A stretch of 64,000 nt of DNA from Collinsella aerofaciens (GCF_902364355.1 NZ_CABJDK010000005.1:75605-139604); one strand, 5' to 3'. Counted from the first letter of the stretch, positions 1 to 9,706 are shown. The notes: generated by a model not told the origin, from the sequence alone. Program-made: numbers and translations.

Positions 1-4
1 AATA

Positions 5-38
5 GGGGCCGGCGGGGCAAAAATGCCCCGCCGGCCCC
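5..38. terminator. GC-rich perfect hairpin
   Basis: A 15-bp perfect inverted repeat (5-19 with 24-38) closes on an AAAA loop. It resembles an intrinsic terminator stem, but neither side carries a clear T run. It probably ends a gene lying left of the window. Confidence 0.5.
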
Positions 39-98
39 GCGCGTGAACGCGTGTGCGGGCCGCCACGCGACCCGTCCAGCCCGAAAATGACCCGTCTG

Positions 99-501
99 CC
101 ACGAAATGGGCCCATCTACTACGTTTAAGCCGCTACCCTCAACCATGGCAAGTAATGCGAAATAAAAACCGCAGGTAGAACGCCTGCGATTTTTCATGAA
201 AAGCGGGTATGGTCGGGGATATTGAGTCAAACGTAGTAGATGGGCCGATTTCGTGGCGGGCGCTGTCAGCCGATCTCCGCGGGCGGAAGAAAACGGATCA
301 TTTTTGTTCCGCGAGGCCTGGGATGGTATCCGTGCGGGACTATCCGAACAAAACTATGTCGGTTTACTACGATGAATTCGACATTCCCGACCATGACTGC
401 ATTTTTCTAAATATTGCAGGCGTTCTACCTGCGGTTTTGCAAGCGCGCAATTTGCCGTGGTCGAAGGCGGGCGATTCATCGTAGTAAACCGGCATAGTTT
501 T
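99..501. repeat. Three interleaved long inverted repeats in a non-coding stretch
   Basis: This stretch holds no credible gene. It contains three pairs of inverted repeats: 99-125 with 229-255 (one mismatch in 27), 165-187 with 416-438 (23 bp perfect) and 350-376 with 475-501 (one mismatch in 27). The first two pairs interleave, so they cannot form one simple hairpin. The arrangement suggests several dispersed palindromic repeats inserted next to or into one another. No transposase is present. Confidence 0.7.
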
Positions 502-562
502 GAAATGGTATTAAATCGGTAGCAGCCATTTTGCTATGCCGGGGCGGTTGGCCGTTGGGTAA

Positions 563-1192
563 TTACCCTCGCAGGTAGGCGATGGCGATTTGGGTGCGGT
601 TGCGCAGACCCATTTTGGCAAGGATCGAGCTGATGTGGTTGCGCACCGTGCCTTCGCCCATATAGGCGGTGGCGGCGATTTCCTTGTTATCGAGACCGCG
701 GGCGATGAGCTCGGCGACTTCGAACTCGCGGTCGGTTAGGCTGGCGAAGGCCGCGGGCCGGCGGGTCGTGCCGGCATCGACGCCCGTCCCATCAAAGTTG
801 ATATCTTCGATCGCCTTACCCTCGAGCACGCGTTTGCCGTCCATGACTTGCGCCAACGCCGGAGGAATGACGGCGACATCGGTTTTAATCAAGTAGCCGC
901 GGGCGCCCAGTTTGAGCGCCGACACAATGTACTCGTCATCCGAGAATGTCGTCAGAAACACCACGCGCGCCGAAGGGTCGCGCTCAAGGATTTCGCCCGC
1001 CGCCGAAAGGCCGTCGCGCCCCGGCATCTGAATGTCGAGCAGCGCGATATCGGGCGCGTGCTCGGCGTAGAGTGCCACCGCGTCGTTGCCGTCGGCTCCG
1101 GTGCCCACCACTTCGATCTGCGGCTGGGCGCCCAGGATAATCTTGAGCGAATCGACTACCAAGCGGTCGTCGTCGACAACTATGAGCCTCAT
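563..1192 (-). CDS. NarL/FixJ-family response regulator
   Basis: This 209-residue protein is a two-component transcription regulator. The receiver domain spans about residues 1-120, with an acidic cluster VVDDD at 5-9, a phospho-acceptor Asp near 53 in LLDIQMPGRDG, and a conserved Lys in LIKTD. A LuxR-type helix-turn-helix follows from about 148 (LTDREFEVAELIARG, then NKEIA and GTVRNHISSILAKMG). Its ATG overlaps the stop of the upstream sensor kinase by four bases, so the two are translationally coupled. The pair diverges from an ABC exporter at 2546-5873, a common arrangement for sensors that control a drug- or peptide-type exporter. The ligand is unknown. Confidence 0.93.
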   Translation of the reverse strand: MRLIVVDDDRLVVDSLKIILGAQPQIEVVGTGADGNDAVALYAEHAPDIALLDIQMPGRDGLSAAGEILERDPSARVVFLTTFSDDEYIVSALKLGARGYLIKTDVAVIPPALAQVMDGKRVLEGKAIEDINFDGTGVDAGTTRRPAAFASLTDREFEVAELIARGLDNKEIAATAYMGEGTVRNHISSILAKMGLRNRTQIAIAYLRG

Positions 1193-2334
1193 CGGGCGTC
1201 ATCTCCTTGCTGTTTGGGGACGGTGGCAAACACGCGCCAGCCGGGGGCGCCGGCGCGCAGGCCGGCGGTGAAGGTTCCGCCAAGCGCCTCGACGCGCTCG
1301 CGCATGGAGACGAGCCCCATGCCTTCTGCGACGTTGCTGCTGCTCGCCGGGGTCGCGTCTGCGCCATCATCGGTAACGATGAGCTGGTAAAACGACGGAT
1401 GCTCCATGCACCGCACGGTAATGGTTTTGGCATGGGCGTGGCGCATGGTGTTGGAGAGCGCCTCGCGCAGGACCGCCGCAAAGCAGTTCGCGACGTTTGC
1501 GGGCGCATGTTCGGTCATAACTTCAAGCTCAATCCGCGGACCGCCGTCCGAGCGCGCGCCTTCAACAATGCGTTCGAGCTGCACGGAAAGGTCGACGGCG
1601 TTGTCGTTGAGCGCGTGGACGCTGGCGCGCACGAGCTGGAGCGCCTCGTCAACGGTGTATTTGACGTCGGCGAAATCGGCGGCAACGCCGGGCTCGTTGG
1701 CATGGACCACGCGCAGGGCTTCGGTTTGAAGCGAAGCGCGCGTGAGCTGGTGGCCCACGTTATCGTGGATCTCGCGCGCGATGCGGGCGCGCTCGGCGAG
1801 CGTCGCGAGCTCGACTTCGTAGTCCTGGCGGTCGGCGAGGTCGCGGTTGCGTGCCTCGAGTGCCAGGGCGCGTTCTTGCAGCTTGTCGCGGGTGCGACGC
1901 ATGCGTTCCTGTTCGCGCTCCAGCTGCGCGGTGCGCAGCGACAGCAACGTGGCGGCGACCGAAAGGATGGCGGTTAGCAACAGCGTTCGGGTGGTGAGCG
2001 CGCCGCAGCGAAGGTCCGTGGCAAGTGCGCAGGCAAACACGGAGCCAATTGCCAGCGCGGGCCAGATGCGTTCACGGCGCACGCGTCGCGCGATGTCATA
2101 GAGGGCGAGAGGTGCGAACGGCACAAACGGCGGCACGAAGACAGCCGCGATGACGTAGGCGTAGCTGCCGGCCTCGCTGGCGCGACGGGCGCGTTCTCCC
2201 TGCGCGACCTCGGCCAGTGCGGCGATGACAACGCCAAGGCAAAACGCCGCGACCAGGCGAGCATCCACAGCAAGGCCCGTGGCGGCTGCGATGCAGCACG
2301 CCAGCACGATCGATTTGTCGAATAGCCTGTTCAT
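1189..2334 (-). CDS. Sensor histidine kinase (HisKA_3/NarX type)
   Basis: The start chosen gives 381 residues beginning MNRLFDKSIVLACC. A longer reading to 2526 adds a low-complexity tail and would run into the divergent gene. Hydrophobic segments in the first 140 residues form a membrane sensor without a large external domain. A coiled linker rich in Arg and Glu follows, then a HisKA_3 dimerisation helix with phospho-acceptor His near residue 189 (REIHDNVGHQL). The ATPase domain has an N-box REALSNTMRHA and a glycine box GMGLVSMRER. It is the partner of the response regulator that its stop codon overlaps. The signal is probably membrane-associated, by analogy with intramembrane-sensing kinases. 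Confidence 0.9.
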   Translation of the reverse strand: MNRLFDKSIVLACCIAAATGLAVDARLVAAFCLGVVIAALAEVAQGERARRASEAGSYAYVIAAVFVPPFVPFAPLALYDIARRVRRERIWPALAIGSVFACALATDLRCGALTTRTLLLTAILSVAATLLSLRTAQLEREQERMRRTRDKLQERALALEARNRDLADRQDYEVELATLAERARIAREIHDNVGHQLTRASLQTEALRVVHANEPGVAADFADVKYTVDEALQLVRASVHALNDNAVDLSVQLERIVEGARSDGGPRIELEVMTEHAPANVANCFAAVLREALSNTMRHAHAKTITVRCMEHPSFYQLIVTDDGADATPASSSNVAEGMGLVSMRERVEALGGTFTAGLRAGAPGWRVFATVPKQQGDDAR

Positions 2335-2545
2335 ACGGGTATTGTACGCGATGCCGCGCACGGGGGAGGCGCCGCCCGGGGCAACCGTGACATTCCTCCC
2401 GCGCGGCAAAGCGGCGTCGATCGCTCGCGCGAGCGGGGGTTTCGCCTCCGCCCCCTCGTACTCGTGACAAAGCTCACTGGTGCGCGCCGCCCACTCCTGC
2501 GATGATGCAATCGTACCGGGCCGCAATCAACAGAAGGGCCGCCTC

Positions 2546-3484
2546 ATGACAGACATAGTCCACGTCGAAAATCTCGTCAAGCGCTACGACGACCTTATTG
2601 CGCTCGACCACTTTAACCTGAGTATCGCTCCCGGCGAGATCTTTGGCCTGCTGGGCCCCAACGGCTCGGGCAAGACCACGTCCATCAACTGCATCCTGCA
2701 GCTGCTCGCCTACGACAAGGGCACCATCGAGCTATTCGGCGAGCGCATGACGCCCGCCCGCTACGACCTCAAGCGCCGCATCGGTGTGGTGCCGCAGCAG
2801 GTGGCGGTGTTCGACGAGCTCACCGTGCGCGAGAACATCGACTATTTCTGCAGTCTCTACGTCAACGACCGCAAGCGCCGCCGCGCGCTGGTGGACGAGG
2901 CGATCGACTTTGTCGGCCTGGGCGACTTTACCAAGTTCCGCCCCGGCAAGCTCTCGGGCGGCCTGGCGCGTCGTCTCAACATTGCCTGCGGCATCGCGCA
3001 CAAGCCCGAGCTCATCTTTTTTGACGAACCCACGGTGGCGGTCGACCCGCAAAGCCGCAACGCCATCCTGGAGGGCATCTGCCGCCTGCGCGACGAGGGC
3101 GCCACGGTGGTGTATACCAGCCATTACATGGAGGAAGTCGAGCAGATCTGCAGCCGCATTATGATCATGGACGGCGGCCGCGTGCTGGCGCAGGGCACTA
3201 ACGACGAGCTCAAGCGCATGATTCAGATGGGCGAGAAGATTGTAATCGAGGTCGGCGAGGTTCCGAGTGCGGCGCTCGGTGCCGTCGCAAGCCTGCCGCA
3301 CGTTCTGGACCTTTCGGCAACGGCGGGACAGCTCACGTTTTCGTGCGAAGCGAGCCCGCACAACCTGACGGACATTCTCGATGCGCTGCGCTCGCATGAC
3401 GTGCCACTCGGCCGCATCTATTCCGAACCGCCGACCCTCAACGACGTGTTCCTCGAGATCACCGGCCGCGAGCTGCGCGACTAG
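2546..3484 (+). CDS. ABC transporter ATP-binding protein (ABC-2 exporter)
   Basis: This 312-residue ATPase belongs to the DrrA/NodI-like group that powers ABC-2 exporters. The Walker A motif is GPNGSGKTT near residue 40, the signature is LSGGLARRL, Walker B is LIFFDEPT, and the switch His lies in YTSHYMEE. The C-terminal 90 residues form the accessory domain usual in this group. The ATG at 2546 is preceded by AGAAGGG; an earlier in-frame ATG at 2480 only adds sequence overlapping the divergent kinase promoter. Two permease genes follow within 10 bp and by overlap, so the three form one exporter operon. The adjacent divergent two-component pair probably regulates it. The substrate is unknown. 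Confidence 0.92.
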   Translation: MTDIVHVENLVKRYDDLIALDHFNLSIAPGEIFGLLGPNGSGKTTSINCILQLLAYDKGTIELFGERMTPARYDLKRRIGVVPQQVAVFDELTVRENIDYFCSLYVNDRKRRRALVDEAIDFVGLGDFTKFRPGKLSGGLARRLNIACGIAHKPELIFFDEPTVAVDPQSRNAILEGICRLRDEGATVVYTSHYMEEVEQICSRIMIMDGGRVLAQGTNDELKRMIQMGEKIVIEVGEVPSAALGAVASLPHVLDLSATAGQLTFSCEASPHNLTDILDALRSHDVPLGRIYSEPPTLNDVFLEITGRELRD

Positions 3485-3493
3485 GGGGCGGCC

Positions 3494-4681
3494 ATGTTCA
3501 ACACCATCATCACCACGGTCAAGACGCTGCTGCGCCGGCCGAGCACGTGGGTCTGGGGCGCTCTCTTTCCTATTGCGCTTTCCACGATGTTCATGTTTAT
3601 GTTTGCGAACCTCAGCTCCGACGGCACGGTCGACCCGGTGCCGGTTGCCGTCGTGGCGGACGAGGCCTGGGATGCCTCGACCTTTAAGGACGTGGCAGCT
3701 TCGCTTGCCAAGGCAGGCGACGACCAGCTGCTCGATGTGAGCGAGTACGAAGACTTGGCTGCCGCGCGCAAAGCGCTCAAGGCCGGCGAGGTCGCGGGCA
3801 TCTATATGGTCGATGCCGCGGGCACGCCCAGGCTCACGCTGCTATCGAGTTACGACAGCTCGCGCGCCTCGTCGGTGCTCACCGACCGCAGCATCCTTGA
3901 AACGGTGGCAAGCTCGTATACGCAAAATACCGAGCTCATGGCTCAGATTGCTCAAGATGACCCGGCGGCGCTCGCCGACCCGGAGGCGGTTGCGCGCGCT
4001 CTGTCGCTCGAGGGCGGAACCCGCCGCGTGAGCCTGACTCGTGCCACGCCCGATGGCACGGTCATCTACTATTACGCGCTTTTTGGCCTGGTCGCGATGA
4101 TGTCTGCCGAGTTTGCCGCCTTGAGCGTCGTCGATTTGCAGCCTAATCTGTCGGGCCTTGGCGCGCGCCGCTGCGTGGGCGGTCTTTCCAAGACGGCGTC
4201 GCTGGCCGGCATTTTTGTCGGCTCGTGGCTGGTTTCCTTTGCATCGATGGCGGTTGCGATCGGCTACGTGCGCCTGGTCGTGGGCGTCGACTTTGGCGGG
4301 CGCGAGGGGTTGTGCCTGCTGGGCGGGGCTGCATCCGCGCTTGCCGCCACGGGCCTGGGGCTTTTTGTGGGCACGCTTCCCGTTAAGGGCGGCAAGGCAT
4401 CCAAGTCGGGCATCCTCACGGGCTTTGCCACCACGTGCGCCCTGTTCGCCGGCCTCTACGGCGAGCCGGCGATGGCGCTTGCCGACGACGTCGCCCGCGC
4501 TTGTCCGGTCGAGTGCTGGCTCAACCCCGTCAAGCTCATCTGCGACATGTTCAATCGCCTGTATTTCTTTGAGGACCTGGGGCCCTTCGCTGTTCGCGCC
4601 GGCGCGCTCGTCCTGATGGCCCTGGTGTTTGTCGCCGCCGCTACGCTGATCTTTGGAAGGAGCCGCTATGAGCACCTTTAA
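3494..4681 (+). CDS. ABC-2 type permease, first subunit
   Basis: This is a 395-residue membrane protein. One transmembrane helix near residues 20-40 precedes a long extracytoplasmic loop (about 40-185), followed by five to six helices from about 190 to 385. This is the ABC-2 permease layout. It starts 9 bp after the ATPase stop, and its last bases overlap the start of the second permease, so it almost certainly forms a heterodimer with that protein. No substrate-specific motif is recognisable. Confidence 0.85.
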   Translation: MFNTIITTVKTLLRRPSTWVWGALFPIALSTMFMFMFANLSSDGTVDPVPVAVVADEAWDASTFKDVAASLAKAGDDQLLDVSEYEDLAAARKALKAGEVAGIYMVDAAGTPRLTLLSSYDSSRASSVLTDRSILETVASSYTQNTELMAQIAQDDPAALADPEAVARALSLEGGTRRVSLTRATPDGTVIYYYALFGLVAMMSAEFAALSVVDLQPNLSGLGARRCVGGLSKTASLAGIFVGSWLVSFASMAVAIGYVRLVVGVDFGGREGLCLLGGAASALAATGLGLFVGTLPVKGGKASKSGILTGFATTCALFAGLYGEPAMALADDVARACPVECWLNPVKLICDMFNRLYFFEDLGPFAVRAGALVLMALVFVAAATLIFGRSRYEHL

Positions 4682-5873
4682 GACCGCGCTTCGCATGGCG
4701 CTGGCGCACCCGTTCTACCTGCTCATCTATACGGTGTTCATCTCGCTCATGGGCGTATTCATCGCGGCTTCGGTGAGCTGGAACTCGTCGCAGCTTACCG
4801 AGTACAAGCCCTACGACACCAACGTGATCGTGGTCGACCGCGACAATAGCGACCTTTCGCGGGCGCTTACCAAGCACCTGGGCTCACGCTTTGACCTGGT
4901 CACGGGCGTCGGCGACGACACATACGACCTTGCCGACGCGCTCTCCAAGAGCAACAGCGCCAAGGGCAGTGCCGATTGCGTGTTCTTTATCCCGGAGGGG
5001 TTTGAGGACGATCTTGTTGCAGCCGCCCGTGCGGGGGAGGCCCTGCCCAAGCTCGACGTGACCTATGGTTCCGGCACCATGGCGGCGGCGCTTTCGTCCG
5101 CCGAGGCCTCGCGCTGGATCTCGCTCGCGGGCGCTGCGGCGGCGCTTGAACCCGCTGCCTCCAACGGTGACGTCGCAAGGGCCGCCGAGCACGCGGCCGC
5201 AAAGCGCGCGGAGGTCCAGATCGAGCAGGTCAAGGTCGACTCGACTGCTGCTACCACGCTCGAGTCGTACTTCAACTTTGGCGCGTACGCGATCATCTCG
5301 TCGGTCATCGTGTCGGTGGGACTGGTGTTCTCGGGCATGAACGAGCCCGAGCGCGTGCGCCGCATGGATGCCAGCCCGGTCTCTGGGCGCCAGCGTTCGC
5401 TCGCTGTGTTCGCGGCCGCCGCCGTGCTCACCGTCTGCATCTGGCTCGTGTCGAGCATGATGGGCGTCGTGGGCTTTGCCAGCGCGGTTGCCGAGGTCGG
5501 CGTGGGTCGCGTGTGCCTGGCGCTGGCGGCAACGTTTGCCCTAGCGTGCACGCCACTGGCCGTTGGCTTTGCCCTGTCGAGCCTGGGCGCGCGCGAGGAG
5601 CTGCTCAACGGTGTGGGCAACCTGCTCGGCATGCTCATGACGTTTTTGGGCGGCGCCTGGATGCCGCTGTCGCTCATGGGCTCGGCCGTGCAGACGGTGG
5701 CGCACTTTGTGCCGACGTATTGGGTGAACGACGCGATCGGCAAGGCGCTCGCCGCGGACCTGACGTCCACCGTGCTGGGCGACATCGCCTGCGATCTGGG
5801 CGTCACGGTGCTCTTCGCCGCCGCCATCGCCGCCGTAGGCCTGGCCCTCACCCGCGCCAAATCCCACGCCTAG
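4668..5873 (+). CDS. ABC-2 type permease, second subunit
   Basis: This 401-residue protein starts at MSTFKTALRMALAHPF, after the Shine-Dalgarno-like GGAAGGAG, and overlaps the preceding permease by 14 bp. It has the same plan: an N-terminal helix, an external domain to about residue 190 with Ala-rich helical stretches, then a cluster of membrane helices including GLVFSGMNEPERVRRMDASP, a loop typical of ABC-2 permeases. A dispersed 88-bp repeat begins nine bases after the stop codon. Its role is inferred as the second half of the exporter channel. Confidence 0.85.
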   Translation: MSTFKTALRMALAHPFYLLIYTVFISLMGVFIAASVSWNSSQLTEYKPYDTNVIVVDRDNSDLSRALTKHLGSRFDLVTGVGDDTYDLADALSKSNSAKGSADCVFFIPEGFEDDLVAAARAGEALPKLDVTYGSGTMAAALSSAEASRWISLAGAAAALEPAASNGDVARAAEHAAAKRAEVQIEQVKVDSTAATTLESYFNFGAYAIISSVIVSVGLVFSGMNEPERVRRMDASPVSGRQRSLAVFAAAAVLTVCIWLVSSMMGVVGFASAVAEVGVGRVCLALAATFALACTPLAVGFALSSLGAREELLNGVGNLLGMLMTFLGGAWMPLSLMGSAVQTVAHFVPTYWVNDAIGKALAADLTSTVLGDIACDLGVTVLFAAAIAAVGLALTRAKSHA

Positions 5874-5881
5874 CTACCTGG

Positions 5882-6100
5882 TCATCGGGGACGTTCTTAA
5901 ACGGCTAGTCATCGGAGACAGTCTTTGTCGATTCGCCGGCCCGCCGGTCGTGCCGGCAAGGACTGTCCCAATATGTCGGCACTTGGGGACGTTCCTTTCC
6001 TGCCGGCACTTGGGGACAGTCCCGGCATTCATTGGGCACTCATTGGGGACAGACTTAAATGAGCGATTTCACTCATTTAAGTCTGTCCCCAATGAGTAGG
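5882..6100. repeat. Cluster of GGGGACA/GGGGACG palindromic repeats
   Basis: The 320-bp gap before the next gene is filled with repeats. An about 88-bp unit at 5882-5969 recurs almost unchanged at 9584-9670. A perfect 26-bp inverted repeat (6038-6063 with 6072-6097, 8-nt loop) contains GGGGACAGACTTAAAT. Further GGGGACGTTC and GGGGACAGTC copies lie between. These look like dispersed REP-like elements, and the strong hairpins may also end transcription of the exporter operon. Confidence 0.75.
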
Positions 6101-6194
6101 TTGGAAAATAGTTCGCGCACGTCGCTTAAAAATAGTTCGCCCAGGTTTACTATTACCCTAGAAAAGTAGCAGAAGGCTAACAACGGGGGATAGC

Positions 6195-6908
6195 ATGGCG
6201 ACAAAGCATGCCTACGTCCAGGTCAACGGGCTCAAGAAACACTACGGCGATGGAGATGCACGCCTGACGGTGCTCGACGGTATCGACACGTCCATCAACC
6301 GCGGAGAGATCTGCGTCATGCTGGGGCCCTCGGGCTCGGGCAAGTCGACCTTTCTCAACCTGATCGGCGGCCTGGAGGATGCCGACGGCGGCTCCATCAT
6401 GGTGGACGGCTGCGATCTCACGGCGCTCAAGCCCGCCGATCTGGGCGAGTATCGCCGCCGTGAGCTGGGCTTTGTCTTCCAGTTCTACAACCTGGTGCCC
6501 GACCTTACCATCAAGGAAAACATTGAGGTCACGGCGCACCTGTCCAAAAAACCGCTCGACGTCGACGATCTGCTGCGTTCGCTGGGCCTCTACGAGCACC
6601 GCAACAAGTTTCCGCGCCAGGTCTCAGGCGGCCAGCAGCAGCGCTGCGCCATCGGCCGTGCGCTCGTCAAAAATCCGGGCCTGCTGCTGTGCGATGAGCC
6701 CACGGGCGCGCTCGACTACAAGACATCCAAGGAAATCTTGCGGCTCATGGAGAATGTCAACCGCACCTACGGCTGCACCATCATCATTGTCACCCACAAT
6801 GCGGCCATCGCGCGCATGGCCAATCGCGTGCTGCGCCTGCGCGACGGGCGCATCGTCGAGGATGAGCTCAACGAGTCACCCGTCGCGGCCGCCGAGCTCG
6901 ATTGGTAG
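6195..6908 (+). CDS. ABC transporter ATP-binding protein (MacB/LolD type)
   Basis: This 237-residue ATPase has Walker [10 protein letters not shown], a Q-loop in [10 protein letters not shown], the signature [15 protein letters not shown], Walker [14 protein letters not shown] and the switch His in IIIVTHN. The PTGALD sequence after Walker B is typical of the MacB/LolD/FtsE class that works with FtsX-type permeases. Such a permease starts immediately downstream, so the two form a mechanotransmission-type ABC system that may export or extract an envelope substrate. The ATG at 6195 has a GGGG-containing leader just upstream. Confidence 0.93.
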   Translation: MATKHAYVQVNGLKKHYGDGDARLTVLDGIDTSINRGEICVMLGPSGSGKSTFLNLIGGLEDADGGSIMVDGCDLTALKPADLGEYRRRELGFVFQFYNLVPDLTIKENIEVTAHLSKKPLDVDDLLRSLGLYEHRNKFPRQVSGGQQQRCAIGRALVKNPGLLLCDEPTGALDYKTSKEILRLMENVNRTYGCTIIIVTHNAAIARMANRVLRLRDGRIVEDELNESPVAAAELDW

Positions 6909-6916
6909 GCGGCGCC

Positions 6917-9583
6917 ATGACACCTCTCGCAAAACGTCTCCCGCGCGAGCTGCGCCGCAATATCGGCAAGTACCTGGGCATCTTTTTGCTTATGTGCGGA
7001 AGCATCGCCCTCACGTCGGGCTTTTTGCTCGCGGCGCATTCCATCGGCTGCCTCATTGACGACATGCGCGATGCATACACGATCGAGGACGGCCGCGTGA
7101 CTACCTCCTTCGAGGCCACCAAAGATCAGCTCAAGGCTGCCGAAGACGCGGCTGAGGACGTCGGCGGCGTTACGTTTTACAAGAACTTCTCTATCGACGC
7201 CATCATCAAAAAGGCGGCTGGCGACGACGGCACCAAGCGCACCCTGCGCACCTACGCGCATCGCACCAAGGTCGACATTGCGTCCTACTGCGAAGGCAAG
7301 CAGCCAAAGGCGGACAACGAGGTGGCTATCGACCGCGTCTTCGCCACCAATAACGACCTCGCCATCGGCGATAGGGTCGAGCTCGAGGGGCGCACCTACA
7401 CCATCTGCGGCATCATGACGCAGCCCGATAGCCAGGCGTTGTTCCTCGACAATTCGGACTTTACGGTGAACACCATCACGTATGGTGTCGCCGAGGTCAC
7501 CGACGCCGGTTTTGCCGCGCTCGAGGATGCCGGCGGCGCGCCCGCCTATACGTACTCCTTTACCTTTAACGACCGTGACCTCCCCACCGCGGATCGCATT
7601 GATGCGGAGCAGGATATGGTCGAGGCACTGACCGATGCCGATGCGCGCGTGGACGACCTGATCGATGCCGATTCCAATCAGGGCATTGGCTATGCGCGCG
7701 ACGACGTGGACGGCGACTCCATGATGTGGATGACGTTGCTCGACATCATCATCGTGATCATGGCGTTTGTCTTTGTGGTGCTCACCGACGCCACCATCGA
7801 GGAGGAGAGCGCCATTATCGGCACGCTGCTCGCCAGCGGCTATCGCCGTCGCGAAATCGTGCTGCACTACCTAGCGCTTCCCGCCATCGTAGGCGTGGCC
7901 GCGGCGCTACTGGGCACCGCTCTCGGCGTTGCGTTCTTTACCGAGCCCATGCGCGGCCTCTATTACGGTTCGTACAGCCTGCCTCCCTTCCAGGTGTATT
8001 GGAGCTGGGAGATCTTCGTGAAGTGTGCCGTGGTCCCCGCCGCTGCGCTCATCCTCATCACGCTGGTGGGCCTGCTTCGCAAGATGGGCAAGACGCCGTT
8101 GCAGTTCCTTCGTCACGAGGCGAGCGGCAAATCGGGCACCAAGCGCGGCCTGCAGCTGCCGGAGTGCATGGGCTTTGTCTCGCGCTTCCGCCTGCGCGTC
8201 TTCCTGCGCAACCTGGGCAACTTCGCCACGCTCTTCGTGGGCATTGCATTCGCCTCGCTGCTGCTGCTCTTTGGCCTGGCGATTTTGCCCACGATGACGC
8301 ACTACGCCGACAACCTCGAGACGAGCCTGGTCGCCGAGCATCAGTACACACTCAAGGCGCCGCTGGAGCTCGAGGGCACTACCGAGGAGCGCGAGCAGTG
8401 GTCGGCACTCGAGCGCTTGCAGTCGGTTGACGGCGCGCTGCTTTCTGCCGCCCAGGATGCCGATGACGAGCTTGACGGCGCGGCCGATGCGGCGCAGACG
8501 GCAGCCGATGCCGCGACCGCATCTCCGTCTGCCGAGAGCCTGACCGCAGCGCAGGATGCGCTTGCCAAGGTCCAGGACAAGAAGGATGCGCTCTACGCGC
8601 GCCTTGACGATCTTGCCGATGCCCTCGGCTGCAACCGCGATGAGGCCATCGATCTGATCGACAAGGCCTCTAAGATCGACACTGACAACGACGATATCCA
8701 CCCGGTCAATACGACCGACAACGGCGCGGGCGCAATCGCGCAGGCCGAGAAATATGCCGTTTACCAGCTGCAGTACGACCGTGGCGACGGTAATGGCGAG
8801 GAGACGATTTCTGTCTACGGCATCTCGTCCGATTCGCGCTACTGGAAGGGCCTCAACATCGGCGATGGCCGCGTCGTCTTTGGCGGCGGTCTGCTCGATA
8901 AGTTTGGCTGGAGCGAGGGCCAGAAGGTCACGCTCAGCGACAAGTACGAGGGTGAGCATTATTCCTTTGAGTACGCGGGCAAGGACTGTGCCTGGGGCTC
9001 CAAGTCGGACATGAACATCTATATGAGTATCGACGACTTTAACGAGCTGTTCGACAACGACGCCGCCTACTTTAACGGCTATGTGAGCGACGAGAAGCTC
9101 GACCTCGACGCGCGCTACTTTGCCGGCGACACCACGCCCGACGACATGCGCGCCGTGGGTGACCAGTTCATCGGCATGATGAGCAAAATGATCGGCATGA
9201 TGGTCGGGCTCGCGGTGTTTATCTTCCTGCTGTTTATGTACCTGCTGACCAAAGCGGTGATCGACCACAGCGCCCGTTCGATCAGCTACATGAAAGTCTT
9301 TGGCTATCGCGATAGTGAGATCTCGCATCTGTACATCCGCTCGATCACGCTGTGCGTGGCGGCGTCGCTCGTGCTGAGCCTGCCGGTCATTATTGGCTCG
9401 CTCACGGCCATCTTCCGCTCGATGCTGCTCGCCTACAACGGCAATATCGAGATCTACGTGCCCGCTTGGTCCATGGCTGCATGCGTCGGCATTGGCTTTG
9501 CGACCTACCTGGTCGTGGCGCTGCTGCACACGCGCTCTATCAAGCGCGTCAGCCTAGCCGAGGCCCTCAAGGTGCAAGAGTAG
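6917..9583 (+). CDS. Large FtsX-like ABC permease
   Basis: This 888-residue permease is coupled to the ATPase that ends 8 bp upstream. A TTG 15 bp earlier is an alternative start. One membrane helix near residues 20-40 is followed by an external domain to about 270. Then come three helices forming the first FtsX core (about 275-410), another helix near 435-460, and a second large external region to about 755. Three final helices form the second FtsX core, ending VSLAEALKVQE. The second external region includes an Ala/Asp-rich stretch (about 500-575) predicted to be coiled coil. The duplicated FtsX core with long external domains is the MacB-like or lipoprotein-extractor layout. The substrate is unknown. 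Confidence 0.88.
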   Translation: MTPLAKRLPRELRRNIGKYLGIFLLMCGSIALTSGFLLAAHSIGCLIDDMRDAYTIEDGRVTTSFEATKDQLKAAEDAAEDVGGVTFYKNFSIDAIIKKAAGDDGTKRTLRTYAHRTKVDIASYCEGKQPKADNEVAIDRVFATNNDLAIGDRVELEGRTYTICGIMTQPDSQALFLDNSDFTVNTITYGVAEVTDAGFAALEDAGGAPAYTYSFTFNDRDLPTADRIDAEQDMVEALTDADARVDDLIDADSNQGIGYARDDVDGDSMMWMTLLDIIIVIMAFVFVVLTDATIEEESAIIGTLLASGYRRREIVLHYLALPAIVGVAAALLGTALGVAFFTEPMRGLYYGSYSLPPFQVYWSWEIFVKCAVVPAAALILITLVGLLRKMGKTPLQFLRHEASGKSGTKRGLQLPECMGFVSRFRLRVFLRNLGNFATLFVGIAFASLLLLFGLAILPTMTHYADNLETSLVAEHQYTLKAPLELEGTTEEREQWSALERLQSVDGALLSAAQDADDELDGAADAAQTAADAATASPSAESLTAAQDALAKVQDKKDALYARLDDLADALGCNRDEAIDLIDKASKIDTDNDDIHPVNTTDNGAGAIAQAEKYAVYQLQYDRGDGNGEETISVYGISSDSRYWKGLNIGDGRVVFGGGLLDKFGWSEGQKVTLSDKYEGEHYSFEYAGKDCAWGSKSDMNIYMSIDDFNELFDNDAAYFNGYVSDEKLDLDARYFAGDTTPDDMRAVGDQFIGMMSKMIGMMVGLAVFIFLLFMYLLTKAVIDHSARSISYMKVFGYRDSEISHLYIRSITLCVAASLVLSLPVIIGSLTAIFRSMLLAYNGNIEIYVPAWSMAACVGIGFATYLVVALLHTRSIKRVSLAEALKVQE

Positions 9584-9706
9584 TCATCGGGGACGTTCTT
9601 AAATGACTGGTCATCGGGGACAGTCTTTGACGATTCGCCGGCTCGCTGGCCGGGCTGGCAAGGACTGTCCCTGGCGGTACTCATTTAAGTCTGTCCCCAA
9701 TGAGTG
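9584..9706. repeat. Second copy of the 88-bp GGGGACA repeat plus a half-palindrome
   Basis: Starting right after the stop codon, 9584-9670 repeats 5882-5969 almost base for base. It is followed by ACTCATTTAAGTCTGTCCCC, one arm of the perfect palindrome found at 6038-6097. Both copies follow the last gene of an ABC exporter operon, which suggests either insertion preference downstream of operons or local duplication. Confidence 0.75.

Noticed and set aside
209..484. Possible 91-residue reading frame on the plus strand
   Set aside because: It is built across inverted-repeat arms, has no ribosome-binding site and no family resemblance.
5882..6100. CRISPR array
   Set aside because: The repeats are palindromic, of unequal length and without regular spacers, and no cas gene is near.
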